A stretch of 64,000 nucleotides of DNA from JBKCUI01 sp052161605 (GTDB lineage Bacteria > Planctomycetota > Planctomycetia > Pirellulales > Pirellulaceae): assembly GCA_052161605.1 (NCBI GenBank), contig CP197409.1. The stretch is one strand, 5' to 3'. Positions 44,112 through 53,001 of this stretch are shown here, in pieces. Each line of letters starts with the position of its first letter. The stretch's first letter is position 1. Below the pieces are notes generated by a model. That model was not told the origin of the DNA, ran no database searches, and saw nothing but the letters and a program-made list of their open reading frames with translations. Both the position numbers and the translations under genes were made by a program.

Positions 44112-44639
44112 CTAGCACTCCCGAATCGACCTAACTTCGCCCGTCCCGTCCCCATGAATGATATGATCAAGCACAGCGATACCCAGCAGTTTACCGGCCT
44201 CGGTTAGTCGGTCTGTAACGAGCACATCCTCGCGACTTGGCTCCGGGTTCCCTGACGGATGGTTGTGTGATAGCAGAATGGCAGCGGAGCCTTCGATAAA
44301 TGCAGGTTTGAAGACCTCCCGCGGATGAACGAGGGACGCATCCAGTGTCCCGACTGTCACTTTGACCACGCATTGGACTCGGTGCTTGGTATCGAGACAC
44401 GCTACGACAAACTGTTCTTGGTCGTTGGCAGCATGGTGCTTACAGTAGTTTTTAAGTAGATGCTTGGCATCATCCGTAATCGTGATGATTGGTCTTTCTT
44501 GGATCGCACCATCTTACACTAGGAACACTCCCTTAACCGAGGCAAAAGGATCCGGTACCTCAAACGAAGGGAAAGACGAATGCGCCAAGGACTGCTCCAT
44601 TGATGCCGATCTTTCGAATTGGAATTGTAGCTGTCTCAA
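44112..44639 (-). pseudogene. radC-like gene inactivated by an in-frame stop
   Basis: The frame matches the intact copy at 50505-51032 over its whole length, from a TTG start at 44639-44637 (LRQLQFQFE) through AIQERPIITITDDAK and LDTKHRVQCVVKVTVG to the JAB-like active site HNHPSG...SREDV. A TAA at 44516-44514 interrupts it where the intact copy has a Tyr codon. Only the part from a GTG at 44369 (85 aa) can be translated freely, and this keeps the metal site. The two copies face the same way and bracket the secreted-protein and nuclease/helicase genes. Confidence 0.85.
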
Positions 44640-45204
44640 TTCCCCCAAAGGGGTTTTGCTAGCCTTTCAGTCGTTCTGTCTTTCAAAATACTGCTTGAGT
44701 CGCATTGCCACTCGAGATAAATGGGGGGCTTGAACTATCTCAGCATGATTCCATCTGAATGAGTCGTTTCAAACTCCAGCTCGTACGCATCCTACTTATT
44801 CGTGACATTGTCACGCCATACTCTATAGGAACATTTTGAACGAGAGGATAGTACGATATCAGCCGCGATGTATGTTACTAACCCTGCTGCTCAATTGCAC
44901 GCATCGGCCTACCTCACTAATCGTTCATGGGATCATAATTCTGAACAGCAGAGTCCGTTTATCTTTGATTTCCGAAAAACCTGGTTTTGATAGGAAAAAT
45001 CGTGGGCTAGCTCAATCGAACCATAAGGGTGGCAAACATAGTCATATTGCCGTCAAATTTTAAGTGTCAGTCCGTCGCAAGGCGCGGCATTTTCACCTAC
45101 AATGTCGACGGTTTTACGGGAGCACACGCTGTGAGACACCTTACAATAATCTCCCGATCCGGCTTTGTTCCCCGATAAAACTCCTACACGATTAGGATCT
45201 GCCC
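44640..45204. other. Gene-free stretch of 565 bp
   Basis: No frame here has protein-like sequence. The one notable signal is the palindrome at 44801-44815. The stretch probably holds the promoter of the gene at 45205 and perhaps remnants of older insertions. Confidence 0.4.
44801..44815. repeat. Palindrome GTGACATTGTCAC, copy 1
   Basis: CGTGACATTGTCACG is a 15-bp palindrome centred on T. The inner 13 bp recurs at 46818 and 51221, and with A at the centre at 60473. It is probably an operator for a dimeric regulator. No gene starts close to this copy. Confidence 0.6.
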
Positions 45205-46671
45205 ATGCTTACCCAGCAACCACGCCGAAAGTTCTTCGTTTTGTTAGCCTTTATGCTTAGTTACTTGCCGCAAAATGCATTCGCTCAAAAGCCGAATCAC
45301 GTAAAGCTATATGAATACGCTCAAGGTATCATGGAGGAGGAAAGAAGATTCAACGAGGCGAAGAAGATTACACTGGTCCCCCTGCCCATTGCAGAGGCAG
45401 TCCCATCCCAACCAGAGAGGCTGGATATTGACAGGCTGAATACTGGTTTGTCAGGTCGCCTTTGGCCAATGCAGTTTACACAACTCAGAGGCGGTGCAAT
45501 TCTGTTCAAAGTTCTTAGTGTTCCTGATGACAAGAATACAATTCTAATCAATCGCGCCGGGAAAGTAATCTGGCTCGAAGGCTACCCAACTAATGAACTT
45601 GTAGACGGCGATAGCGTCGTAATCCTTGACTACGTAAAGGTAGTCGGCACCAAACAGTATCGAACCGTCGGTGGAGCGGATTCAAAGGTGTGGGCGATAC
45701 AGTTACTACCAAAGGAGGAAACAGCAAAGAGGCTTCAAGCTGACCGAGCTCAGCAAAAGCTCGTGGTTGATCCGCTTGACAAGGAAACGGGATTTCGAGA
45801 ATGGGTTCAGAAAGACCAGAAAAAGACGATGGGACGATTCGTAGAAATGAAGTCCGCTAATGTATATGTACAATCAAAAGACGGTAAAATCACTCCGATC
45901 AAGTTTGGCACGCTTGTAGATAGTGACAAGTTGCTCGCGAGAAAACTACAAGCAACCAAAGATGCTGAGAAGGCCACCCAACCAATACAAGAAAGTTCGA
46001 AACTCGGTGACAGCCAAGAATCAAATTCATTTCCAGGAAAAAGGCAGAGATGGAACAATGTCTCGTATCGAACGTACATTTTTTATACCGATGAACGTAG
46101 GTGGTCGAACGTCGACAGCGAAACAGGGAAACACCTCTCTTACATGGAGTTTCGCACCCAAACACCAGAATACGTCGAGTTATTCAATCTAGACCCACTG
46201 AGAAAAGATTTGCTCCGACTCTACAATGACCGACTTGAGTGTAAGCACGGGGATAAATGGGTTGTGATTGGATCTGGGAACTGGGATATCCCACCAGACT
46301 CGTCACCCGTCAGAACTCCGACTCGAACAAGCAGCTCGGATGTTTCTGCTGAGATTAAAGACGTGAAAATTGTCACTGAGACAAGTCCAACTGGTAAGCG
46401 AATACGCGTGGTAAAGGTCGCCTGGAAAAACACGGGTACGAAGCCCATTCGCGCACTAGATGGAAACTTCTTCATAAATGACAACACAGGAACTCTGCCC
46501 GCTAAATTCGAATACAGCATTTTCGCATGTTCAAATCTTGAACCCGGCGTTAAGCCAGGGGAAGATTTCGTTTTAGCGACCGGGGGGTTCGTGTTACCTG
46601 AAGGATGCACCGCCGATCGAGCCAAAGTTGAGATAACGAACGTTCAGGAACAATCTAACTTTGGAAATTAA
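45205..46671 (+). CDS. Secreted protein with SHD1-like domain
   Basis: The 488-aa protein begins with a signal peptide (basic RRK, hydrophobic FFVLLAFMLSYL, cleavage near AFAQ-K). Around residues 193-250 it has a stretch like the planctomycete SHD1 domain (GFREWVQKDQ, GRFVEMKSANVYVQSKDG, KITPIKFGTLVDSDKLL). The region before it looks like an OB/SH3-like beta barrel, and the last 130 residues form an immunoglobulin-like beta domain (TGKRIRVVKVAWKNTG). It is exported and probably works in the periplasm. Function is unknown. It is monocistronic, between the pseudogene and the nuclease/helicase. Confidence 0.7.
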   Translation: MLTQQPRRKFFVLLAFMLSYLPQNAFAQKPNHVKLYEYAQGIMEEERRFNEAKKITLVPLPIAEAVPSQPERLDIDRLNTGLSGRLWPMQFTQLRGGAILFKVLSVPDDKNTILINRAGKVIWLEGYPTNELVDGDSVVILDYVKVVGTKQYRTVGGADSKVWAIQLLPKEETAKRLQADRAQQKLVVDPLDKETGFREWVQKDQKKTMGRFVEMKSANVYVQSKDGKITPIKFGTLVDSDKLLARKLQATKDAEKATQPIQESSKLGDSQESNSFPGKRQRWNNVSYRTYIFYTDERRWSNVDSETGKHLSYMEFRTQTPEYVELFNLDPLRKDLLRLYNDRLECKHGDKWVVIGSGNWDIPPDSSPVRTPTRTSSSDVSAEIKDVKIVTETSPTGKRIRVVKVAWKNTGTKPIRALDGNFFINDNTGTLPAKFEYSIFACSNLEPGVKPGEDFVLATGGFVLPEGCTADRAKVEITNVQEQSNFGN

Positions 46672-46817
46672 GCAGGCTCTCAGACAGTGATACACGCGAC
46701 TGATAAAGACTTCGCCCCCCCCTACTGGAGTCACTTAAGAACTCTGGGGAGCAATCCAGTTGCGTCCATCAAATACTCTTCCCGAACGACTAATGAGATG
46801 ACGATTCAGCTGTAGGA

Positions 46818-46830
46818 GTGACATTGTCAC
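46818..46830. repeat. Palindrome GTGACATTGTCAC, copy 2
   Basis: This 13-bp copy lies in the 276-bp gap between the convergent genes ending at 46671 and 46948. It therefore has no adjacent start codon. As with copy 1, it is followed within 30 bp by an AT-rich stretch (CTAAATTTAGGATA). Confidence 0.6.
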
Positions 46831-46947
46831 GCTTTAGCCTCTTGCTAAATTTAGGATAGGGGGAACCGCAATAGCACGGGCAAAGTTTGGGATAACGGCT
46901 GCGGACTATTTGTTCAATAGGTTGCGATCCAGCCTCATTTATCTCGT

Positions 46948-49900
46948 TCAGGCTCTCATCCCGAACTCACCAACGCGACACAAACCATTCGCCATCTTCA
47001 TCTGCTCGGGGGACGAGCAAGATGGAGCGAGTAGCAATGGACTGCCAACGACTATAGCAAGACACTTGGCGCGACTGGTCGCTACGTTCATCCGGTTTCT
47101 GTTGAGAAGGAAGGTTACCCCACGGGGGGCGTCTTCGATCGAGGAACTGGTCATCGAGTAAATCACAATAGGTGCTTCTTGACCTTGGAACTTATCGACC
47201 GTCCCAATTCGAGCCCCTTGCGGTAGGGAAAGTCGCAACGCATTCACTTGTGAGTTGTAAGGAGCCACGATCAGGATGTCCCTCAACGTGATGTCTTTTT
47301 TAACTCCATCCCGATCAACCCAAGAAAAGCCTCCGGAAAGATATTGATCGACCAGCTTCCTAACTTCTTCGACTTCCTCTAGTGAGTGATTTTCGTTACC
47401 CGTGTGCATGACCGGCAAAAATCGTAAACCAAAACTTTCCTTTCCTCCGGCACTTAGTATCTTTTGTTGATCGAGCCCCTCTTTGCTTCTCAACCGTCCG
47501 TCGTAGTAGAGCTCTGATGTAAAGCGACAAATCTCCGGATGCAAACGCCACGTGTCTTCTAAAAACAGACCCGCATTAGCGGAGATGGTGGAATTGTCTC
47601 CTAGTACGTGACTTAGAGCTGCCACGCCTGATCCATGCGGATGGCTACCTTGCTGCGGTTGTTCTAGTTGCTGTGGATCACCTAACAACACAATGTTCCT
47701 CGCTGATTGCCCGGCTGCAAGAGCCATTGCAAGCGACATTTGACCGGCCTCATCAATGAATAAGAAGTCCAGCTGCTCGCTCATCGCAGGGTCACTCCAC
47801 AGCCAAGCTGTTCCTCCAACGACACACCCACTATCCAGGTAAGCAATCGAATCGGCTTTTTTTTTTGCAAGTTGAACTGTTTCTGGGAAGTCACTGCCGG
47901 GTTCGGATATCTGGTGTGCCGCATTCACCCGCGATTCGCTCATCTCGATTACTTTGCTGAGAAGATTCAGTATGACTTTATGGCTCACAGCGGTTACGCC
48001 GACGCGATAACCAGCCTGAGCGAGAGCAATAATCATGGTGCTGCCGACGTGAGTCTTGCCCGCTCCGGGAGGCCCCTGGATGGCAAGATAGCTATGGTCG
48101 AGATCCAACGCCAACTTGGCTGCAATCTCAGATATCTCTCCGTCTAGTGGGAGACTTAACGTCTTTAGTCTTGGTAATCGTCTGGCCAGTAGGTCAAATG
48201 TTGCCGATGGGGGAACCGATTGCGTTGGGGTACTCTTAACTAACTTCTTCCCAAGCTCTAAGAGTGCCTGTGGCATGCAACCAGGGCTGATGCTTTTAAA
48301 GGAGAATACATCGGATGGACGGGCTTCCAAAGTTGCTTTTGTCTTCTTGATATCGATTGTTTTAGCCTCTAGGTCAAGGCCATCAACCTTACCGATTTTG
48401 TTGCCTGCCGAATCATAAACATCGTCACCGATGTCCATCGCCACTTCCTGTTCAGGGAAGGAATACCGATGGGATGGAATTCGCGACTTACCGATCAGGG
48501 GCAATTCCGAAACATGTTGCAGACTAGCGATCGCTGCGCGTTCATAAAACAGGTCGTCTGGATTCAAGTCTCGCAAGCGGAAAAATTCCCACCAGGCTAC
48601 CTTTTGCTCTCGTCTAAAGTACTCAAGCATGTGCGCAAGAAGCCATCGGCAACTCTCAAACTCATCTTGCGGGCCGTCTTCGATGCCCTGAATAAGGCTT
48701 TCAAAAACCTGTTTCGTCTCATTTGCAACATCAAGAGCCTGGGGATTAGCATCGTGCTGCTTTACGACTCGACGCGGTACTGTTTGGTTCTGCTCCTCAA
48801 ATTGCAACCTAATCAGTTCAAGCCACTCACGAAGAGCCAACGTAGATTGACAGTCATCTTCGTTGTACCGCTCAACTGATTCTTTAGCGTCGCTACCAAT
48901 CTGCTCGACGATATCCAACTCGATTAGGCGTTCAACGATGCTTAATGAGTAACGCGCTTGGTCTAAGGATTCTTTTCGCTTGAATCCGTAAAACTGTTCC
49001 ATCTGCTTGATCGAATAGCTTTCGACGGAAGCACGAATCGATTGCTTAACGATTGAGTACAAGTCCACAAATCGTTCCGCACGAAGGATGTCGTCCAATT
49101 CATCTTCATACGTTGCATGCTCCAGTGCCAAACGCTTCAGGGCGGATGGCTCATAGGGCGCATAGTGGTAAATAAACATCTCTGGATACTTCTCGATGCG
49201 GTCAACGAGATACTGCATAAAGGCTTGAAAGTTTGCTTTTTCCTGAGCTTTGTCTAGTGCCCACAATGCAACATACCTTGGTTTCCTGGAGTTTATCTCT
49301 ACGTAGCCGAGCAAATACTCAAGACCATTGTTCAATGCTCTCGGATTACCCTCGATATCAAAGAATATGTCACCTGGGTTAGGTTGTGGGAGTAGACAGA
49401 AGCCTTTTGATGGTTCGAAGGTTTCGAATTCAAACTCGGGCCGACCGTTGGACCGACCTTTCATCTGTACCTTTGCTTGAAGGTGCACCTTGGTTAGAGA
49501 TTCGAGTGAACCGCGTTTTGGCCTTCCGGGGTGTGGAGTAGGGGATGAAGCGAAATCCTGCAGTCGTTTGATACCAATCTCGTGCAGTTCGATAAGCTGT
49601 GATTTTCGTATTCCTGCTACGAATCCCAGATGATCATCATTTCTAAGTTGCGACTCGCATGTACTTGACCATTTACAAACCTCGCAGTGGGAGCATGGCT
49701 GGGGATAACTTTCGGAGACCTTTTGCTCGCCGATGAACTCTAGGAAACGTTTCTTTGCCATTCGATAGTATGCGCCGAAGTCATGTATTCGATACGATTC
49801 GGTGTCAAACGGCTTTCCGGGCTTGATTACATGAAACCTGATCGGCTCCACGCCTTGGATCTCTGCGAGTAACTCGCTGTACAGACAGAGTTGCATCACC

Positions 49901-50319
49901 GTTGCGGCCTTTGTCGTCGAAGACAGCTTCGTGTCAGCAACTTCGTACGACCAAGGTCCGAATTTAGAAGGCGACTCGACTTTAATGAGGAAGTCGGCCT
50001 TTCCCTGCCAGGGGGCGCTACCCATAAACGCTTGGTAGATTACGTCTGCACCTGCCGTCATAGCAGAGTTCAAAGCCACATGATCCTGGGCACCGTTTAA
50101 TTCGACGACTATTTTTCCGGCCTGCTTCTGACTCTCAAGGTATTTTTGTTCGTGGATATGACCAAGCTCAATGAGTAGATCGAGTGTGGGATTAAAGCCG
50201 AACGCCGGGGTTGCTCCGGACTCCAGAGAAAGCAGGTCAAGGTTTGTAAGGTGTGAGCAAGCAACATGGCCAGCAAGGTCGGACGGAGAACAGAACAGTT
50301 GGCCTTTTTCTTTGTGCAT
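46948..50319 (-). CDS. TM0106-type RecB-like nuclease fused to Dna2-like helicase
   Basis: The 1123-aa protein has three parts. Residues 1-260 are a RecB-like PD-(D/E)XK nuclease (GKADFLIKV, YEVADTKLSS) with a cysteine cluster, CSHCEVCKWSSTC, that may bind an iron-sulfur centre. Residues about 330-500 are an RNase H-like exonuclease (FFDIEGNPRALN). From about 740 follows an SF1 helicase with GPPGAGKTHV, FLFIDEAGQMSL, LLGDPQQLEQP, TVDKFQGQEAPIV and NVATSRAK. It could process DNA ends in repair or degrade foreign DNA. It is single and lies between two radC-family genes; its place in an island makes a defence role possible. Confidence 0.85.
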   Translation of the reverse strand: MHKEKGQLFCSPSDLAGHVACSHLTNLDLLSLESGATPAFGFNPTLDLLIELGHIHEQKYLESQKQAGKIVVELNGAQDHVALNSAMTAGADVIYQAFMGSAPWQGKADFLIKVESPSKFGPWSYEVADTKLSSTTKAATVMQLCLYSELLAEIQGVEPIRFHVIKPGKPFDTESYRIHDFGAYYRMAKKRFLEFIGEQKVSESYPQPCSHCEVCKWSSTCESQLRNDDHLGFVAGIRKSQLIELHEIGIKRLQDFASSPTPHPGRPKRGSLESLTKVHLQAKVQMKGRSNGRPEFEFETFEPSKGFCLLPQPNPGDIFFDIEGNPRALNNGLEYLLGYVEINSRKPRYVALWALDKAQEKANFQAFMQYLVDRIEKYPEMFIYHYAPYEPSALKRLALEHATYEDELDDILRAERFVDLYSIVKQSIRASVESYSIKQMEQFYGFKRKESLDQARYSLSIVERLIELDIVEQIGSDAKESVERYNEDDCQSTLALREWLELIRLQFEEQNQTVPRRVVKQHDANPQALDVANETKQVFESLIQGIEDGPQDEFESCRWLLAHMLEYFRREQKVAWWEFFRLRDLNPDDLFYERAAIASLQHVSELPLIGKSRIPSHRYSFPEQEVAMDIGDDVYDSAGNKIGKVDGLDLEAKTIDIKKTKATLEARPSDVFSFKSISPGCMPQALLELGKKLVKSTPTQSVPPSATFDLLARRLPRLKTLSLPLDGEISEIAAKLALDLDHSYLAIQGPPGAGKTHVGSTMIIALAQAGYRVGVTAVSHKVILNLLSKVIEMSESRVNAAHQISEPGSDFPETVQLAKKKADSIAYLDSGCVVGGTAWLWSDPAMSEQLDFLFIDEAGQMSLAMALAAGQSARNIVLLGDPQQLEQPQQGSHPHGSGVAALSHVLGDNSTISANAGLFLEDTWRLHPEICRFTSELYYDGRLRSKEGLDQQKILSAGGKESFGLRFLPVMHTGNENHSLEEVEEVRKLVDQYLSGGFSWVDRDGVKKDITLRDILIVAPYNSQVNALRLSLPQGARIGTVDKFQGQEAPIVIYSMTSSSIEDAPRGVTFLLNRNRMNVATSRAKCLAIVVGSPLLLAPSCSSPEQMKMANGLCRVGEFGMRA

Positions 50320-50504
50320 CGTTTTTCGTAAGTGGACGTAATTTGAAGTGTAAAAGCGAATACGACGCCACTAGTGTAACAGCACTAGGCACGAGATTCC
50401 AAACAATCGTTGCTTGGTTTGGCTGGTGAACAGCGAGAACTAGCCATCTTGGCCTCTGGTCGGTGCGAACATCTATCGGCTGGAGCTTCAATTCGAGAGA
50501 ATTT

Positions 50505-51032
50505 TTATGACTCCCGTAACGACCGCACCTCCCCCGTCCCATCCCCATGAATGATGTGGTCAAGCACATTGATGCCTAACAGTTTACCTGCCTCGGTTAG
50601 CCGGTCGGTAACAAGGATGTCCTCGCGACTGGGCTCGGGATTCCCTGAGGGGTGGTTGTGCGATAGCAGAATAGCTGCCGAGCCCTCGATGAATGCGGGT
50701 TTGAAGACCTCACGCGGATGAACGAGGGAAGCATCGAGCGTCCCAACTGTCACTTTGACCACGCACTGAACTCGGTGCTTTGTGTCGAGACACGCTACGA
50801 TGAACTGCTCCTGGTCGTTGGCTGGGTGACGCTTCCAGTAGTTCCTGAAAAGCTGCTTGGCGTCCTCGGTGTTGTTGATAATGGGCCGCTCCTGGAGCGA
50901 GGCCTCATATACGAGGGATACTCGCTTTACAGACGCAAATGGGTCCCCTTGGCTCCGGGCAGGAAGCGACAGCTGAGCCAGCGACTGCTCTGAGGGCTGT
51001 GGTTTTTCAAACTGTAATTGCAGCTGCCTCAT
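50505..51032 (-). CDS. RadC-family protein (JAB-type metalloprotease fold), intact
   Basis: From ATG 51032 (MRQLQLQFE) the product is 175 aa, shorter than chromosomal RadC because the N-terminal helix-hairpin-helix part is missing. The metal site is complete: HNHPSGNPEPSRED near residue 125. A start at 51113 would add 27 residues without homology to the sister copy. Such short RadC proteins are common on mobile islands, and despite the name they have no proven repair function. It is about 6.4 kb from its broken sister copy, with the same orientation. Confidence 0.85.
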   Translation of the reverse strand: MRQLQLQFEKPQPSEQSLAQLSLPARSQGDPFASVKRVSLVYEASLQERPIINNTEDAKQLFRNYWKRHPANDQEQFIVACLDTKHRVQCVVKVTVGTLDASLVHPREVFKPAFIEGSAAILLSHNHPSGNPEPSREDILVTDRLTEAGKLLGINVLDHIIHGDGTGEVRSLRES

Positions 51033-51220
51033 TCTCCTCCAAGGAATCTTGCAAGCCACGGTACCAAGTGTTTTTTCGATTAGGATTTTTACTAATTCCC
51101 GGGCGCTACTCAATAAGCCGCGATAACGATCGAAACAATTCCCGATTCTTACGAACCGATACCGATAGGTTTGGTCCCATTCACCAATTGACGAAAAATA
51201 AGCACCTCAATTTCGAAAGC

Positions 51221-51233
51221 GTGACATTGTCAC
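51221..51233. promoter_or_regulatory. Palindrome GTGACATTGTCAC, copy 3, upstream of gene at 51276
   Basis: This copy lies 43 bp before the ATG at 51276. Its right half (TTGTCA) is spaced 16 bp from TACGAT, which could be -35 and -10 elements, so the palindrome would overlap the promoter. This suits an operator for autoregulation by the gene that follows. Confidence 0.6.
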
Positions 51234-51275
51234 AGGCGGGACTCTCGCTACGATTACAGTAGAAGGGGGGGGCAA

Positions 51276-51737
51276 ATGTCACGAACACGATTTGTTGTCA
51301 CATCGGCAGATTATCTACATGCTTCCGAATATCTGACGAATCAACTGCGACTTCGTAAACTCGAGTTGCTTGAGTCCTATTCTTGGGTTGATGCCGAAAG
51401 GGCGTTCATGTCCGTCGTTGGCGGAGGCCACAAGGCCACGGTTCGCGTTGCATTGCTCCAAGAGTGGTGCGAGTCGCACTTATCAGCAAGGGACTGGAAT
51501 AAACTACAAACCAATGTAAGAAAGAGACGCCAGCGATGGAAGACTTCAGAAGCTACCAAGTCGATCACGGTTTCAGCAGAGGTACATACGCTCCTGACGC
51601 GACTTGCTAATCGGGACAATGTCACGTTTGATGACGTGCTGCATTTTGCACTAACGCATACCTTAAGGTCGGGGAGAACAATCAAACCAAAGGATAGCTC
51701 AAGGAGTAGGGGAGTACGGCGAAGTCGTTCGAGGTGA
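51276..51737 (+). CDS. Small basic DNA-binding-like protein
   Basis: The 153-aa protein has a strong AAGGGGGG site just before its ATG. The N-terminal 100 residues are basic and helical (LTNQLRLRKLELLESYSWVD, WNKLQTNVRKRRQRWK). From about 104 there is a RHH-like stretch (KSITVSAEVHTLLTRLANR, VTFDDVLHFALTHTL) and the tail is Arg/Ser-rich (SRGVRRSRSR). It is likely a DNA-binding regulator. The palindrome upstream could be its operator, and it would then control the other copies too. A bidirectional hairpin follows. Confidence 0.6.
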   Translation: MSRTRFVVTSADYLHASEYLTNQLRLRKLELLESYSWVDAERAFMSVVGGGHKATVRVALLQEWCESHLSARDWNKLQTNVRKRRQRWKTSEATKSITVSAEVHTLLTRLANRDNVTFDDVLHFALTHTLRSGRTIKPKDSSRSRGVRRSRSR

Positions 51738-51816
51738 TACCCACAGCTGCGGCGGGATGATTGACTTTACTTGAGGACTCATCCCCTCGAAGGTACCAAA
51801 GGGACATCGGTAACTT

Positions 51817-51843
51817 GGTGTACAGGCAAGGAGCCTGTACACC
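51817..51843. terminator. Hairpin between convergent genes
   Basis: GGTGTACAGGC and GCCTGTACACC pair perfectly over 11 bp around AAGGA. The hairpin separates genes ending at 51737 (plus) and 51853 (minus). It has no U tract, but its position and strength point to a terminator. Confidence 0.55.
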
Positions 51844-51852
51844 GAATCTTAC

Positions 51853-52218
51853 CTACCACCAAGAATCATAGAACACCTGGTATCCCTCTTGGATCGCTGC
51901 ACGGGCGTTTTCGATGAACATGAGGTCTTCCTCTTTTTCTGTTCCATCGGTGATCCCAAAAAAGAATCCATCGGTACAGGGCAAGTCGTCGTTTAACACA
52001 TCAGCTTCCAAACGCTCCAGGTCTTCAAGAGTTAATAAAACGGTATTGCCGTTAAAGTCGACTCCAGATCCACCTTTCTTGCGATAGAGCGATTCCATCC
52101 AGCCGTGCAAGTTTGGATGCTTGCGCCATTGCTGAATAAGCTCAGCGTGCTGAGTTGAGAAATCAACCGACTTTGTTATCTGTTCAAGAGTCCTACATGC
52201 GTACATATCCAATCCCAT
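51853..52218 (-). CDS. Hypothetical phage-like protein beginning MGLDMYA
   Basis: I choose the ATG at 52218 with AGAGGAG 7 bp upstream; the frame could start at 52293 but would then run through a hairpin region. The 121-aa acidic protein starts MGLDMYACRTL, like many small proteins of phages and islands that begin MGLDMY. It has a helical first half, then VDFNGNTVLLTLEDLERLE and FFFGITDGTEKEED. Function is unknown. Confidence 0.6.
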   Translation of the reverse strand: MGLDMYACRTLEQITKSVDFSTQHAELIQQWRKHPNLHGWMESLYRKKGGSGVDFNGNTVLLTLEDLERLEADVLNDDLPCTDGFFFGITDGTEKEEDLMFIENARAAIQEGYQVFYDSWW

Positions 52219-52571
52219 ATCATCTCCTCTGTTAGACGTTGCTGCCCACTGGGCAAAGCGAGCCCAACAGCGGGCATAAGCCGCAGCGGTCAATGGGCAA
52301 CACGGTCCGCCAGGAGTGGTGCGGGCCGCCCATTGACGGCAAGGCGACCGCTGTACAATCGAGGAGGCCAGTGGATAGCTACGTGAGAAGACTCGAGTGC
52401 AGATACCTCGGAAAGGAGTACGGTGTACTAGGTGAATCCGTCTAAGATATCGATGGGCTGGCTTTTTACGTTGCAGGCATGTGGAGTTGCTGGCCTATGA
52501 AGGTAACGGGCGGGATACCTTGAAGCAGGGGAGACTTACGTAGTCCTGTGCCCCAGGAAGATCGTTAGGCT
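52219..52571. other. 353-bp gene-free stretch with a strong composite hairpin at 52285-52352
   Basis: GTCAATGGGC (52289-52298) pairs with GCCCATTGAC (52328-52337), and GGTCCGC/GCGGGCC pairs inside it; AGCGGTC/GACCGCT (52285/52346) can pair as an alternative. The result is a 17-bp interrupted stem of the kind seen in recombination sites or structured leaders. No gene is evident in the stretch. Confidence 0.5.
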
Positions 52572-52784
52572 TTAGAAGAATTCCTTGGGTGTTATTCCAA
52601 GAGCCTTAGCGAGGCGGACGATGTTACAGAGGGAGATATTTCGTTTCCCATTCTCAACAGAATTGACGTAGGTTCTGTCCAGCCCAGCGCTAAGTGCCAG
52701 TTTTTCTTGGGAAATCCCTTTCTTTTCTCTGGCACTTCGGAGTTTCTCTCCAAATGCCTTTTGGATCCTTTCTTCTGGAGTCAT
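52572..52784 (-). CDS. XRE-family small regulator (controller-protein-like)
   Basis: The 70-aa protein is a single helix-turn-helix domain: FGEKLRSAREKKGISQEKLA, AGLDRTYVNSVENGKRNISL and a short end LGITPKEFF. Size and sequence are those of restriction-modification controller (C) proteins and phage-type repressors. Two 16-bp direct repeats lie just ahead of the start and are probably its operators. No restriction gene is adjacent, so if it is a C protein it is an orphan. Confidence 0.8.
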   Translation of the reverse strand: MTPEERIQKAFGEKLRSAREKKGISQEKLALSAGLDRTYVNSVENGKRNISLCNIVRLAKALGITPKEFF

Positions 52785-52795
52785 CCAGGAAGGAT

Positions 52796-52834
52796 GTAGA
52801 TTTTAGGTCACTGTGACTGTAGACTTTAAGTCAC
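52796..52834. promoter_or_regulatory. Direct-repeat operator of the XRE gene
   Basis: GTAGATTTTAGGTCAC (52796-52811) and GTAGACTTTAAGTCAC (52819-52834) are 16-bp direct repeats 23 bp apart; the second contains the palindrome GACTTTAAGTC. They begin 12 bp upstream of the start codon at 52784, as C-boxes do. Confidence 0.65.
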
Positions 52835-53001
52835 GTCTGTCTAAAATCATGCAAAAACACTGAGAAATATCGCATGTTTAGTGGCGTGAGCAGGATTCGA
52901 CTATTTCGGCTAGTTCGATCCTGGTTCCTTAGTCCTAAAAAAGGTGCTAGCCTCCCAAGGAAAAAGCAGGGAGCCAACGCCCCTTACGTCTTTGCGTCCT
53001 G

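Noticed and set aside
44112..51032. Chromosomal RadC repair genes
   Set aside because: All copies lack the N-terminal helix-hairpin-helix part and occur in island context, so I name them only as family members.
52225..52360. Integron attC site
   Set aside because: GTTAGAC (52231) and GCCCAAC (52262) look like core boxes, but their order is inverted relative to an attC and no matching partner box lies beyond the palindrome.
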